A stretch of DNA of 52,681 nucleotides from Desulfurellaceae bacterium bin18 (GTDB taxonomy: Bacteria > Desulfobacterota > Binatia > Bin18), in NCBI GenBank assembly GCA_002238415.1, contig MPMI01000041.1, forward strand, positions 1 through 52,681, written 5' to 3'. Positions 44,629-52,681 of the stretch are shown here, piece after piece. The position numbers were made by a program, and so were the translations under genes. Under the pieces are notes generated by a model, which was given only the letters and a program-made list of their open reading frames with translations, ran no database searches and was not told where the DNA came from. Within the stretch, counting starts at the first letter, position 1; every line of letters begins with the position of its first letter.

Positions 44629-44703
44629 GCGCCCTTAGCTCAGTCCGGATAGAGCGGCAGACTACGAATCTGTAGGTCGGAGGTTCGAATCCTCCAGGGC
44701 GCG
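44629..44703 (+). tRNA. tRNA-Arg (anticodon ACG)
   Basis: A 75-nt gene. Acceptor stem GCGCCCT/AGGGCGC, D-arm with AGCTCAG, anticodon loop CTACGAA (ACG, read as ICG), T-arm GGAGGTTCGAATCCTCC. CCA is not encoded. It follows tRNA-Ser by 86 nt and a T-rich stretch comes after it. Confidence 0.96.
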
Positions 44704-44846
44704 CTTTTTCCTTTTGTCTCAGGCAATATCCAGCTCCATTCGTTGTGGTGGCACTGAGACACACTATCGCCCTTGCGCTTTACCCCTTTTTCATATTTAC
44801 AAACCTGAGGGGAAGCGAAATAACCCGACTCGAGAAAGGGGGACGT

Positions 44847-45311
44847 ATGGTTGACGAGAAGCGAGGAATGATCGCCGGTATTGCGTTGCTGCTCTTATGC
44901 GTAACCGGTGCAGCCTATGGGGACGACTTGGATGATGTGAGAGCGGTCTTTAACGCAGACATGAAGCGTTTTAATGCACAGGATGCATCAGCTTTTTCTG
45001 TGAACGCGCATGATAATGTGGTGTTGTTCGGGATATTATCTCCTTTTGCCGCCAAGGGCAAAACAGCCATAACTGACATGCTGGAAAGATTCTTCGCCGA
45101 TAGCGAACGCGTTATCTTTACGCCGATCAATCCCGAATTTCGTATTATCGGCGCGAGTGCCTTGGCCTGGGGACATTTTACAAATACCGAGGTGCCGGCC
45201 GTTGGGCCGCGAGAGGTGATCCATGGTCGGTATACATTCACCTACGCAAAAAGAGACGGGAAATGGCTCCTGGTTGGGCTGCATTTCTCGCCACTCGGGG
45301 TCGAAGAGTAA
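44847..45311 (+). CDS. Exported SnoaL/NTF2-like protein, copy 1 (154 aa)
   Basis: The ATG at 44847 is preceded by AAGGGGG. A signal peptide (RGMIAGIALLLLCVTGAAYG) precedes a DUF4440/SnoaL-like cone fold: DDVRAVFNADMKRFNAQDASAF, VVLFGILSPFAAKGKTAITDML and GRYTFTYAKRDGKWLLVGLHFSPL. Such domains bind small ligands or act as enzymes; none is predicted from sequence. The adjacent gene is a paralogue with the same motifs (VLFGxxSPF, ..YMFTYA..WxxVxxHFSPL), indicating tandem duplication. Confidence 0.83.
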   Translation: MVDEKRGMIAGIALLLLCVTGAAYGDDLDDVRAVFNADMKRFNAQDASAFSVNAHDNVVLFGILSPFAAKGKTAITDMLERFFADSERVIFTPINPEFRIIGASALAWGHFTNTEVPAVGPREVIHGRYTFTYAKRDGKWLLVGLHFSPLGVEE

Positions 45312-45323
45312 AGGAGGGGTGCA

Positions 45324-45812
45324 ATGAGAAACCAGGAAAGAAGGACCATGAGTTGGAGACGCGTGCTTGTTGTAGCCGTTGTATTGGTGCTTGGGAGTAT
45401 TGCCTCGGAGAGCGCTGCCCAGCAGACGCGAGATGCCCTGATCCAGAGCTTTGGGGAGGAGATACAGGCAATTAACGGGAAAGACCTCAACGACGTAATG
45501 TCCCACGTCCACGAGGGTGTCGTCTTGTTTGGTTTATATTCCCCGTTTCCTGCCGTCGGTAAAGCGGCCTTTCAGCAGGCTGTACAAGACTACTTTGACT
45601 CCTTTGAAGAGGCGAACCTCAACCCGGCGCATGAAGAATATATGGTTATCGGGGAGACCGGAGTTGCCTGGGGGCTGTATCAACTGACGACCAAGCCGAA
45701 GGACGGTATGGAGCAGACGGTGAACGGGCAGTACATGTTCACGTATGCGCGTCCTTCGGGACAATGGGAGATTGTGAGCTGGCACTTTTCTCCTCTCCCT
45801 GGCGGAAACTAA
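45324..45812 (+). CDS. Exported SnoaL/NTF2-like protein, copy 2 (162 aa)
   Basis: Starts 12 nt after copy 1 with AAAGGAGGGGTGCA near the ATG. The signal peptide is VLVVAVVLVLGSIASESAAQ. The fold matches copy 1: LIQSFGEEIQAINGKDLNDV, VVLFGLYSPFPAVGKAAFQQA and GQYMFTYARPSGQWEIVSWHFSPL. The two are probably cotranscribed and may form a heteromer. A stem-loop is found 48 nt downstream. Confidence 0.83.
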   Translation: MRNQERRTMSWRRVLVVAVVLVLGSIASESAAQQTRDALIQSFGEEIQAINGKDLNDVMSHVHEGVVLFGLYSPFPAVGKAAFQQAVQDYFDSFEEANLNPAHEEYMVIGETGVAWGLYQLTTKPKDGMEQTVNGQYMFTYARPSGQWEIVSWHFSPLPGGN

Positions 45813-45860
45813 ATCAACACCGTGGCTGTCCGTATAGGTTGAACCGAAGCGTGACCTCTT

Positions 45861-45894
45861 GACCCCTCCCGCCATGGTTCCTGGTGGGAAGGGT
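45861..45894. other. Stem-loop downstream of the SnoaL-like pair
   Basis: GACCCCTCCCGCCA pairs with TGGTGGGAAGGGTC (one mismatch and a G-U pair) around a 6-nt loop. No U-run follows, so it may attenuate or process the transcript rather than end it. Confidence 0.45.
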
Positions 45895-46064
45895 CCCTGC
45901 GTTACCGCCGGGGCTGTTTGCTCTTCTTCTCACCTCCCCCGTCAGGCCCGATAGCTGCACAAACGCAGTACGCATCACCCTTATTCGGCGGCGTGCTCTT
46001 TCCATCCCGAACGGGGTGTGGTAGGGGTGGCCGTTCTGCATACAAAAGGAAAGGAGACACTGCC

Positions 46065-46856
46065 TTGGCAGAGACACAATGGGAGGAAAAGAAAGTTAAA
46101 GTCGGGGACGCTGAGTTGACCGTTATTGAGGGCGGTTCCGGCAGCCCCCTGATCGTTCTGCATGAAGAACTCGGCCCCCCCGGGATTACAAACTGGCACA
46201 ATGAACTGGCTCGGGACAATAGGGTCATGATCCCTTTACATCCAGGGTTCGGTCGGACCGAGCGCGTCGAGTGGGTGAGTAATATCCGTGACCTGGCTGG
46301 CTTATACGGCCGGGTGCTCCGCGAACAGAATCTCGTACCGGCAAATATCATCGGTTTTTCCCTGGGTGGTTGGATTGCGGCCGAGATGGCGGCCTGCAAC
46401 GCTGCTCAGTTCCGACGTATGGTGCTCGTGACGCCTTTTGGCATCCGCCCGCCGGAGGGATATATCGCGGACATGTTCCAGGTGACGGCGAAGGCCTACC
46501 TGGACGCGAGCGTGAAGGATATTGAAGGCACTCCAGAGTTCGCCAAGCTGTACGGCGGAGAACCCACGCCGGAGCAGTTCGAGGCATGGGAAGACGCGCG
46601 GGCTGAAAGCGCACGCATTGCCTGGCAGCCGTATATGTTCAACCCCAGCTTGGGCCCCCTGCTTGCGTGCAGCGATGAAGTCAAGACGCTGATTATTTGG
46701 GGTCAGGACGACCAGATCGCTCCAGTGAGCGCGGCCGCAATCTATCAGCAGTCCATTGCCGGGTCTGAACTGCTCGTGTTGGAGGGGTGTGGACATCGCC
46801 CCGAGGTTGAGCAGATGGATACGTTTGTTGAGAAGGTCCGGAGTTTTTTGGCCTAG
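46065..46856 (+). CDS. Alpha/beta-hydrolase fold protein (263 aa)
   Basis: Serine hydrolase-type fold: nucleophile elbow GFSLGG, acid in IWGQDDQIAP, and histidine in GCGHRPEVEQ form a plausible triad. Oxyanion region is LHEELGPPG. A TTG start at 46065 is proposed because AAGGAGACACTGCC stands before it; the frame is open upstream but without a better start. Substrate unknown; neighbouring acyl-CoA dehydrogenases suggest an ester or thioester in a lipid-like catabolic route. Confidence 0.82.
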   Translation: MAETQWEEKKVKVGDAELTVIEGGSGSPLIVLHEELGPPGITNWHNELARDNRVMIPLHPGFGRTERVEWVSNIRDLAGLYGRVLREQNLVPANIIGFSLGGWIAAEMAACNAAQFRRMVLVTPFGIRPPEGYIADMFQVTAKAYLDASVKDIEGTPEFAKLYGGEPTPEQFEAWEDARAESARIAWQPYMFNPSLGPLLACSDEVKTLIIWGQDDQIAPVSAAAIYQQSIAGSELLVLEGCGHRPEVEQMDTFVEKVRSFLA

Positions 46857-46891
46857 GTTCAGCAGGGGTACGGCAGGCCGTGCCCCTGGTT

Positions 46892-48043
46892 CTATCGATA
46901 CGAAGTATATTCCCGACCAAACGCTTCCCGGGCGACAATACCTTTCATAATTTCCGGCGTTCCGTCACCGATTTCGAGCCCCACCACATCCCGCCAGCGC
47001 TGTTCGAGCGGGGATTCCATATTATAGCCATAGTGCCCATGTAAGATCATACAGGCATGAATGGCCTCGGCCGCTGACTTCGGGCCAAACCATTTGACCA
47101 TGGCTGCTTCCGAAGTGTGTTTGCGTCCCTGATCTTTGAGCCACAGACATTTATACGATAAGACCCGGGCGGACTCTAATAGCGTCAGATGTTCGGCGAT
47201 TTGGAAGGCGACCCCTTCAAACGTTGCCAGCGGTTTGCCGAACACCTCCCGGCCTTTTGTATATTCAATTGTTTCGTCAAGGGACTGCTGAGCCGCCCCA
47301 ATACACGCCAGGGCAATGATCGCCCGGTTGAAATCAAAGGCGATCATTGCCTGGTAAAAGCCCTTGCCCGGCTCGCCCACCATATTGCGCGCAGGCACCC
47401 GGACACCATCGAAAAAGAGAGACCCGCGCTGGGTCAGTCGCTCTCCAGCGGCAAAATAGGGCTGGCGGGTGACTCCGGGAGCGTCAAGCGGAACCAGAAA
47501 GGCAGAGATCCCGCGTGCGCCGGCGTCACCAGTCCGGGCAAAGACAATACACGCGTCCGCATACCCGGCAAAAGTGATGGAGGCCTTTTCTCCGCTAATG
47601 ACGTAATCGTCGCCCATTTTTTCCGCTCGGGTCGTAATATTAGCCGCGTCCGAACCCGCCCCCGGCTCTGTCAGGCCAAAGGCGATGACCGCCTCGCCAG
47701 CTGCGTGCCGGGTGAGCCATTCTGCCTGGACTTCCGGATGGGCGAAGTCCGCCAACAGCTCGGAGGCAATGAGGCCAAGCTGGATGTAGAGACTATAGTT
47801 GAAATCTCCCCGAGACAGTTCTTCGGACATCAAGCCGCAGGTCACATAGTCGGCCATAAGCCCACCAAACTGTTCTGGGACCCGCAGGCCAAAGACGCCG
47901 AGCTCGGCGGCTTCTTTGATGAGCGCTCGTGAAATGACCTCGCCCCGGTCCCAGCGATGGTAGTTGGGCGCCAGCTTGTCTTTCGCGTACTGACGAAGGG
48001 TCTGTTGCAGCAAGAGTTGGTCTTCTGAAAAGGCAAAATCCAT
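46892..48043 (-). CDS. Acyl-CoA dehydrogenase family protein (383 aa)
   Basis: Flavoenzyme oxidising acyl-CoA to enoyl-CoA. Typical segments: FGLTEPGAGSDAANITTRAEK, GVRVPARNMVGEPGKGF, YTKGREVFGKPLATFEGVAFQIAE, and C-terminal GDGTPEIMKGIVARE with a likely catalytic Glu. The ATG at 48043 is chosen because the family's N-terminus (MDFAFSEDQLLL) begins there; the open frame to 48106 adds unrelated residues. It resembles cyclohexanecarboxyl-CoA- or short-chain-type enzymes, but specificity is not certain. Confidence 0.9.
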   Translation of the reverse strand: MDFAFSEDQLLLQQTLRQYAKDKLAPNYHRWDRGEVISRALIKEAAELGVFGLRVPEQFGGLMADYVTCGLMSEELSRGDFNYSLYIQLGLIASELLADFAHPEVQAEWLTRHAAGEAVIAFGLTEPGAGSDAANITTRAEKMGDDYVISGEKASITFAGYADACIVFARTGDAGARGISAFLVPLDAPGVTRQPYFAAGERLTQRGSLFFDGVRVPARNMVGEPGKGFYQAMIAFDFNRAIIALACIGAAQQSLDETIEYTKGREVFGKPLATFEGVAFQIAEHLTLLESARVLSYKCLWLKDQGRKHTSEAAMVKWFGPKSAAEAIHACMILHGHYGYNMESPLEQRWRDVVGLEIGDGTPEIMKGIVAREAFGREYTSYR

Positions 48044-48127
48044 AGTAGTATCCTTGGGCGGTCGGACGTTTCGGTCCATGGTACGGACCGGAGCAAAGCC
48101 GTGCAAGGCGTGGCGGGGGAGACGAGC

Positions 48128-49423
48128 CTAGGGCAGTCGAGAGGCGGGGCCTTGCACGCACGCGCGCGCCGGGCAATGGGTCGCGCGTTTGAGTCGGCGG
48201 AAGTGATACAGCAGGACCGCCACCGTCAGCCAGAACACCTGTACTCCAATGGCCGCGGCCCAGAGAAACCACGATAATTGTTGAAATACCGCGCACAGGA
48301 AGATCAACAGCGAATAGTCACGACTCGCCAAGCCGAAGACCATTCTGTGTAACAGCCTAGCCTGCCATGTTTGTTGGTACACAGTTGGCACGACCATTCG
48401 GTCCGCCACGACGACACAGGCGAAAGACAACACGATTCCTCCGACCATGAGACCGACAAGAACAAATGGCGCCTGCGTCCCGCCCTGTGCCCACACTGCG
48501 AAACCCAGCCCGACGAATGTAGCGATATGAACGACGGTATCGAGCGTAATATCGAGCCAGGCGCCCAACCGGGATTCGAGAAACTTCATACGGGCGACTT
48601 CCCCATCACAGCAGTCAATCACCGCGGAGAGCTGTAAGAGGAGGGCGCCCAAGACGGGCCCCCAATAGTCAGCCTGAAAGAAACAGGCCGCGCCGAGGAG
48701 GCCAATCAGGCAGGACAGTGCCGTAATCTGGTTCGGAGTCAGGGCCGTGCTTAAGAAAAATCGCGTCAGAGGACGGGAGAGTTTGCGATTGAGATAGGTA
48801 TCGACCAGACCGTCCTTTAGATTATCGAGCGAGGCGAGGAGGGCGGATTCCGCGCGCCGTAGGGAAGTCGAATCAGTCAACTGGTAGAGCAGGTGGGGGG
48901 AAGCCGGAACGGTCCTGAGTGATGAACGTCCAACCTCGGCCACCGCGGTCGTCCCAGTCCTGGCTGCCGTTTCCTGGACAGGCAGACCGAAGGCGGCGTC
49001 CGGCTGTGGACCGAGTACCAGCGCGGACGTGCCACACTCTGTTTCGACGCTCACTGTCTCGCCAGGCTGAGCAGTCCGGTCGAGGTCACACGCCAGAGCT
49101 GGGGAAAAAAGCGTGGCGAGCGAATAGTAGAGACAGTGCCCACTGGTTACCGTCCGGGCTGGTGCGGGTTGAGCAGCGGGGCCGTCGGTCGGCTGTGTCC
49201 AGACGACCTGAATCGTGAGGCGTTTGTCGCCACACAGGTCGCGTTGCAGTGTTTCCTGCCGGGCGGGCTGGACTTCCGACCACGCATCCATGACCAGATA
49301 GCACGTTTTTGCCCCGGCACGTTGAGCGCTGAGGACGGCGCGTTTGAGAAGAGACATTCCTCCCAGCCGGGATAAGGGATCGGGGCCTGTCGCAGGAATA
49401 AAAATGCAAGCTGTGGTGATCAT
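48128..49423 (-). CDS. CDP-alcohol phosphatidyltransferase with degenerate nucleotidyltransferase domain (431 aa)
   Basis: The C-terminal half (from about residue 200) is a membrane CDP-alcohol phosphotransferase: D-C-C-D-G-E-V-A-R ... G ... D ... D is visible as DCCDGEVARMKFLESRLGAWLDITLD (DCCDGEVAR then GAWLDITLD), flanked by several transmembrane helices. The N-terminal ~190 residues have nucleotidyltransferase order (SRLGGMSLLKRAVLSAQRAGA) but lack the LAAGxGxR loop. The fusion resembles bifunctional IPCT/DIPPS proteins that make di-myo-inositol phosphate, with the cytidylyltransferase half apparently inactive. It would join a CDP-alcohol to another alcohol in the membrane. The product is unknown. 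Confidence 0.82.
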   Translation of the reverse strand: MITTACIFIPATGPDPLSRLGGMSLLKRAVLSAQRAGAKTCYLVMDAWSEVQPARQETLQRDLCGDKRLTIQVVWTQPTDGPAAQPAPARTVTSGHCLYYSLATLFSPALACDLDRTAQPGETVSVETECGTSALVLGPQPDAAFGLPVQETAARTGTTAVAEVGRSSLRTVPASPHLLYQLTDSTSLRRAESALLASLDNLKDGLVDTYLNRKLSRPLTRFFLSTALTPNQITALSCLIGLLGAACFFQADYWGPVLGALLLQLSAVIDCCDGEVARMKFLESRLGAWLDITLDTVVHIATFVGLGFAVWAQGGTQAPFVLVGLMVGGIVLSFACVVVADRMVVPTVYQQTWQARLLHRMVFGLASRDYSLLIFLCAVFQQLSWFLWAAAIGVQVFWLTVAVLLYHFRRLKRATHCPARACVQGPASRLP

Positions 49424-49623
49424 ACGCGCTGCTTCCAGTTGGGACCGATTCCGGCCCACCTTATCTCAGGTTTCAGTGATTGTATAAGGCTTCTCCTGCG
49501 ACGAAGATTGTCCGCCCCACGATGTGGGACCGGTACTCTGCATCTGACTGCTGCTTGACAGTCCTCTTGTGCCCCAGGAAGACGTTTGGTGTAATACCCG
49601 GACCGTGCAGAAAAGGAGAGAGT

Positions 49624-50811
49624 ATGGACTTCAGCTATACGTCTGAAGAAGAGCAATTCCGTCATGAGGCCCGCTCCTGGCTGGAAGCGAATGTCCCGAC
49701 CGATCTGCGAGCTGGAAAAGACGATGACCTCAGTGTCGACGAACGCTGGGAGCGGCGCAAGGACTGGCATAAAACACTGCACGCCGGGGGCTGGATTGGC
49801 CTGTGGTGGCCGCAGGAATACGGAGGCCGAGGGGCGTCGGTCAGTGAACAGGCGATTTTCAACGAAGAGCTGGCGCGTGCCCAAGTGCCCGGTGGGATCA
49901 ATATGAGCGGGGTCACCATGCTGGGGCCAACGCTTATGCACTGGGGGACGGAGGAGCAAAAGCAGCGTTTCCTGCCCAAAATCCTGCCGGCCGAAGATCT
50001 GTGGTGTCAGGGCTATTCCGAGCCGGGCTCGGGTTCGGACTTGGCCTCCCTACAGACGCGCGCGGTAGAAGACGGCGATCATTTTGTGGTGAACGGTCAG
50101 AAGGTATGGACAAGCTGGGCACAGCACTCGGACTGGTGTTTTTTACTGGTCCGGACCGACCCGGACGCGCCCAAGCATAACGGCATCAGCTATCTGCTGG
50201 TTGATATGCGCAGTCCTGGCATTACCGTCCGGCCGCTCGTCCAGATGAACGGTGATGCTGAGTTTAACGAAGTCTTTTTCGAAGATGTCCGAGTGCCTAA
50301 AGAGAATCTGGTTGGCGAAAAAAACCGCGGCTGGATGGTGGCGATTACCACCCTGATGTTTGAACGCGTGGCCACCAGCAGTTATTACCGGGTAGAGACG
50401 CTCTTGCCCCAACTGCGTGACCTGGCACACCGGCTGGAACGCGATGGAAGGCCGGCTAGCGAGAACGCGGCTGTACGCCAACAACTCGCCCAGTTTGCCA
50501 TAGAAGCGGCAGCGATAAAGTATAATGAACTGCGACGGCTCACGCGTCAGATAAAGGGCCAACCGCCTGGTCCGGAGGGGTCTTTTGCGAAAATCACCTC
50601 GACGGAACTGAACCTGCGTGTCGCCAATTTTGCCATGGAGCTCTTGGGGCCTTACTCAACCCTGGCCAAAGACTCCCCGTTTGCCATTGATCAGGCACGC
50701 TGGTCATACCGAGCCCTTACCGCCCGATCCGGGACCATTGCCGCCGGCACGAATGAGATTTTGCGTGGGGTTATCGGCGAGCGCGTCCTGAAGCTGCCGA
50801 AAAGCCGGTAG
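49624..50811 (+). CDS. Acyl-CoA dehydrogenase family protein (395 aa)
   Basis: Second acyl-CoA dehydrogenase in the window, on the opposite strand. Motifs include GYSEPGSGSDLASLQTRA, VNGQKVWTSWAQHSDW, FEDVRVPKENLVGEKNRGW and IAAGTNEILRGVIGERVL. The sequence pattern WWPQEYGGRGAS at the N-terminus fits FadE-type enzymes of long-chain or steroid-side-chain degradation. AAAGGAGAGAGT precedes the ATG. It is divergent from the CDP-alcohol phosphotransferase gene, so it has its own promoter region. Confidence 0.92.
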   Translation: MDFSYTSEEEQFRHEARSWLEANVPTDLRAGKDDDLSVDERWERRKDWHKTLHAGGWIGLWWPQEYGGRGASVSEQAIFNEELARAQVPGGINMSGVTMLGPTLMHWGTEEQKQRFLPKILPAEDLWCQGYSEPGSGSDLASLQTRAVEDGDHFVVNGQKVWTSWAQHSDWCFLLVRTDPDAPKHNGISYLLVDMRSPGITVRPLVQMNGDAEFNEVFFEDVRVPKENLVGEKNRGWMVAITTLMFERVATSSYYRVETLLPQLRDLAHRLERDGRPASENAAVRQQLAQFAIEAAAIKYNELRRLTRQIKGQPPGPEGSFAKITSTELNLRVANFAMELLGPYSTLAKDSPFAIDQARWSYRALTARSGTIAAGTNEILRGVIGERVLKLPKSR

Positions 50812-50872
50812 GACGGTGGCGCGGTCCGGGTTAGCAGGAGCGGTCCGGGGGCGTGCCGCCGTCCTAGCCTCG

Positions 50873-52681
50873 TTACTGTTTTTCTAGATCCTGAACCCAT
50901 GGGGCGATCATGAAGTTTTGTGCCCCTTCTTGCCACAACAGCCGCGCATCTGTCTCCTCTTCGGGAAAGTCCATGATTTCTGCCTCGCCCATCACTCTCT
51001 GGACAAATTCTTCACCCAAGGTCGTTATCGTGAACGTCACCTGCCCGAACTCCGCACCATCCGCTAACGCCCGGATGGTGTGGGAGTCATCGCCCAGCAG
51101 GTTCCAGTTGAACAGGAGTCCAAAGCCGTTGTTGCTGTCGCCACACACTTCTGCCGTGTCCGCCCGCGCTGTCCCATAGGCCGCCGGCCACGCCTGCCCG
51201 TCGATCTCAATCACGACCTCGTCGGCTTCACACACCCAGCCGGAGATGAGGCCAATACCGCTCTGGAAAGAGCTTTGCCTCGGGTTTTCCAGGAATTTGC
51301 GCGGGTCGGGCTGCTCAGCCGGCCTCGCCGCTGGGCTACCCTCAGGAGGCGCCAGCATGAAGTTCTGCAAACTTTGCTCCCACACCAGCCGCGCATCTGT
51401 CCCCCCATCGGGGAAGTCCATGACTTCTGCCTCGCCCATCACCCCCCGGACAAACTCTTCCCCTAAGGTCGTCACCGTAAATGTCGCTTGTCTGAACTCC
51501 ACGCCGTCCGCCAACGCCCGGATGGTGTGGGTGCCATCGCCCAGCAGGTTCCAGTTGAACAGGAGTCCGAACCCGTTGTTGCTGTCGCCACACACTTCTG
51601 CCGTGTCCGCCCGTGCTGTTCCATAGGCTGCCGGCCATGCCTGCCCGTCGATCTCAATCACCACCTCGTCGGCTTCACACACCCAGCCGGAGATCACACC
51701 GATGCCACTCTGGAAGGACCGTGGCCGCGGGTTCTCCAGGAACTTGCCAGGAGGGGCCAGCATGAAGTTTTGCAAGCTTTGCTGCCACACCAGCCGCGCA
51801 CCTTTTCCCTGCGTAGGGAAGTCCAGGGCATCCGTCTCACCCATCACGTCCCGGACAAACTCTTCGCCCAAGGTCGTCACGGTGAATGTAGCCCGCCCAA
51901 ACTCCACGCCGTCTGCCAACGCCCGGATGGTGTGGGTGCCATCGCCCAGCAGGTTCCAGTTGAACAACAGCCCAAAGCCGTTGTTAGTGTCGCCACAGAC
52001 TTCCACCGTGTCCGCCCGCTCTGTCCCGTGGCCTGCCCGCCATATCTGCCCGTTAATCTCAATCTCCACCGTCTCGGCTTCACACACCCAGCCAGAGATC
52101 ACGCTGATGCCACTCTGGAAGGAGCCTGGTCGTGGGTTCTCCAGGAACTTGCGTAGGTCGGGCTGCTCGGCCGGCCTCGCCGCCGGGCGGCCTTCAGGAG
52201 GGGCCAGCATGAAGTTCTGCAAGCTTTGCTCCCACACCAGCCGCGCGTCTGTCCCCTCTGCCGGGAAGTCCATGTCTACCGTCTCACCCATCACGCCCCG
52301 GACAAACTCTTCGCCCAGGGTCGTCACTGTCACTGTGGCCCGTCCAAACTCTTCTCCGTCAGCCCGGACCACCAGTGTGTGGGTGCCATCGCCCAGCAAG
52401 TTCCAGTTGAACAACAGCCCAAAGCCGTTGTTGCTGTCGCCACACCGCTCTCTGGTATCCGCCCGCTCCGTCCCATAGGACGCCTGCCACACCTGTCCGT
52501 TGATCTCAATGAGCACCTCGTCGGCCTCGCATACCCAGCCACAGATCACGCTGATGCCACTCTGGAACGAATCGGGGCTGGGGGTCCCCAGCTCGCCGAC
52601 CGGCCGAGCTGTCTCCTGTTCAGTACGACCACCAGTGTTTGAACGCCTCCCGGTGTTCGAGCCGCCGCCACCACCGCCGAT
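50873..52681 (-). CDS. Secreted repeat protein with four SGW modules (5' end outside window)
   Basis: The frame is open from the stop at 50873 to the window end, so the N-terminus is missing. It opens with a Gly/Asn-rich linker (GGGGGGSNTGRRSNTGGR) and then has four modules, roughly 52590-52152, 52151-51748, 51747-51301 and 51300-50876. Each has SGI, the first cysteine in GWVCEA, a second in the ...CGD...NNGFGLLFNWNLLGDG...HT segment, TTLGEEFV, and LQNFMLAP. Modules 1, 3 and 4 are close to identical in length; the linker after module 2 is short. The paired Cys suggest a disulfide and an extracytoplasmic location. Function unknown. Confidence 0.85.
   Translation of the reverse strand: MGGGGGGSNTGRRSNTGGRTEQETARPVGELGTPSPDSFQSGISVICGWVCEADEVLIEINGQVWQASYGTERADTRERCGDSNNGFGLLFNWNLLGDGTHTLVVRADGEEFGRATVTVTTLGEEFVRGVMGETVDMDFPAEGTDARLVWEQSLQNFMLAPPEGRPAARPAEQPDLRKFLENPRPGSFQSGISVISGWVCEAETVEIEINGQIWRAGHGTERADTVEVCGDTNNGFGLLFNWNLLGDGTHTIRALADGVEFGRATFTVTTLGEEFVRDVMGETDALDFPTQGKGARLVWQQSLQNFMLAPPGKFLENPRPRSFQSGIGVISGWVCEADEVVIEIDGQAWPAAYGTARADTAEVCGDSNNGFGLLFNWNLLGDGTHTIRALADGVEFRQATFTVTTLGEEFVRGVMGEAEVMDFPDGGTDARLVWEQSLQNFMLAPPEGSPAARPAEQPDPRKFLENPRQSSFQSGIGLISGWVCEADEVVIEIDGQAWPAAYGTARADTAEVCGDSNNGFGLLFNWNLLGDDSHTIRALADGAEFGQVTFTITTLGEEFVQRVMGEAEIMDFPEEETDARLLWQEGAQNFMIAPWVQDLEKQ

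Noticed and set aside
46005..46030. Possible 5S rRNA fragment (CATCCCGAAC-like stretch)
   Set aside because: Only a short match with no 5S helices around it; it lies in an intergenic leader.

Overview
The window looks like chromosome from an uncultured, GC-rich Gram-negative bacterium with an aerobic or facultative lipid and amino-acid metabolism. Gene content (penicillin-binding protein with a UB2H-like region, DUF1844, feoAB, Lrp, two acyl-CoA dehydrogenases, paired MaoC-type hydratases, in-frame UGA selenoprotein genes) suggests a Desulfobacterota- or Tectomicrobia-like lineage. That placement is an inference from gene content; no marker-gene phylogeny was done. No CRISPR array, insertion sequence or prophage was found.

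Layout. 1-950 is the 3' third of a 23S rRNA gene, closed by a strong bidirectional terminator at 1006-1053 with no 5S gene between. 1080-3156 (minus) holds a zinc-ribbon protein, larE and cysK. 3242-10571 (plus) is a housekeeping run: GT9 glycosyltransferase, DUF1844 protein, class A penicillin-binding protein, TPR protein, tsaD, rsmA and an enoyl-CoA hydratase-family protein. 11253-14945 carries nuoF, nuoG and exonuclease III. 15018-18007 contains two genes with an in-frame TGA read here as selenocysteine: a GrdB/PrdB-like reductase (UxxC) and a glutaredoxin (UGFC). Each has a stem-loop of bacterial SECIS form just after the TGA. 18055-26660 is a nitrogen/branched-chain amino acid block: lrp-gltB-gltD on the minus strand, with ilvB diverging from lrp.

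26695-32376 is a mixed run: membrane proteins, a MaoC hydratase pair, a metallophosphoesterase, a ferritin-like protein, FxsA and an MFS transporter. 32458-44355 is an iron-responsive island. It has feoA-feoB plus a 46-residue FeoB-associated protein, a CDGSH iron-sulfur protein, a multigene imelysin/di-haem oxidoreductase cluster, a bacterioferritin and a small Com-like zinc ribbon. Fur-like inverted repeats sit at 35144-35164, 35556-35594, 43420-43436, 43455-43477 and 44329-44355. A two-gene steroid-type module (3-beta-HSD-like and 5-alpha-reductase-like) lies inside the island.

44454-44703 has tRNA-Ser(GCU) and tRNA-Arg(ACG). 44847-50811 holds two tandem secreted SnoaL-like proteins, an alpha/beta hydrolase, two acyl-CoA dehydrogenases and a CDP-alcohol phosphatidyltransferase with a degenerate nucleotidyltransferase half. 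The window ends inside a secreted protein made of four tandem copies of a ~140-residue module. The same module forms the N-terminal part of both the imelysin and the di-haem oxidoreductase, so one apparently uncharacterised extracytoplasmic domain links three genes here.
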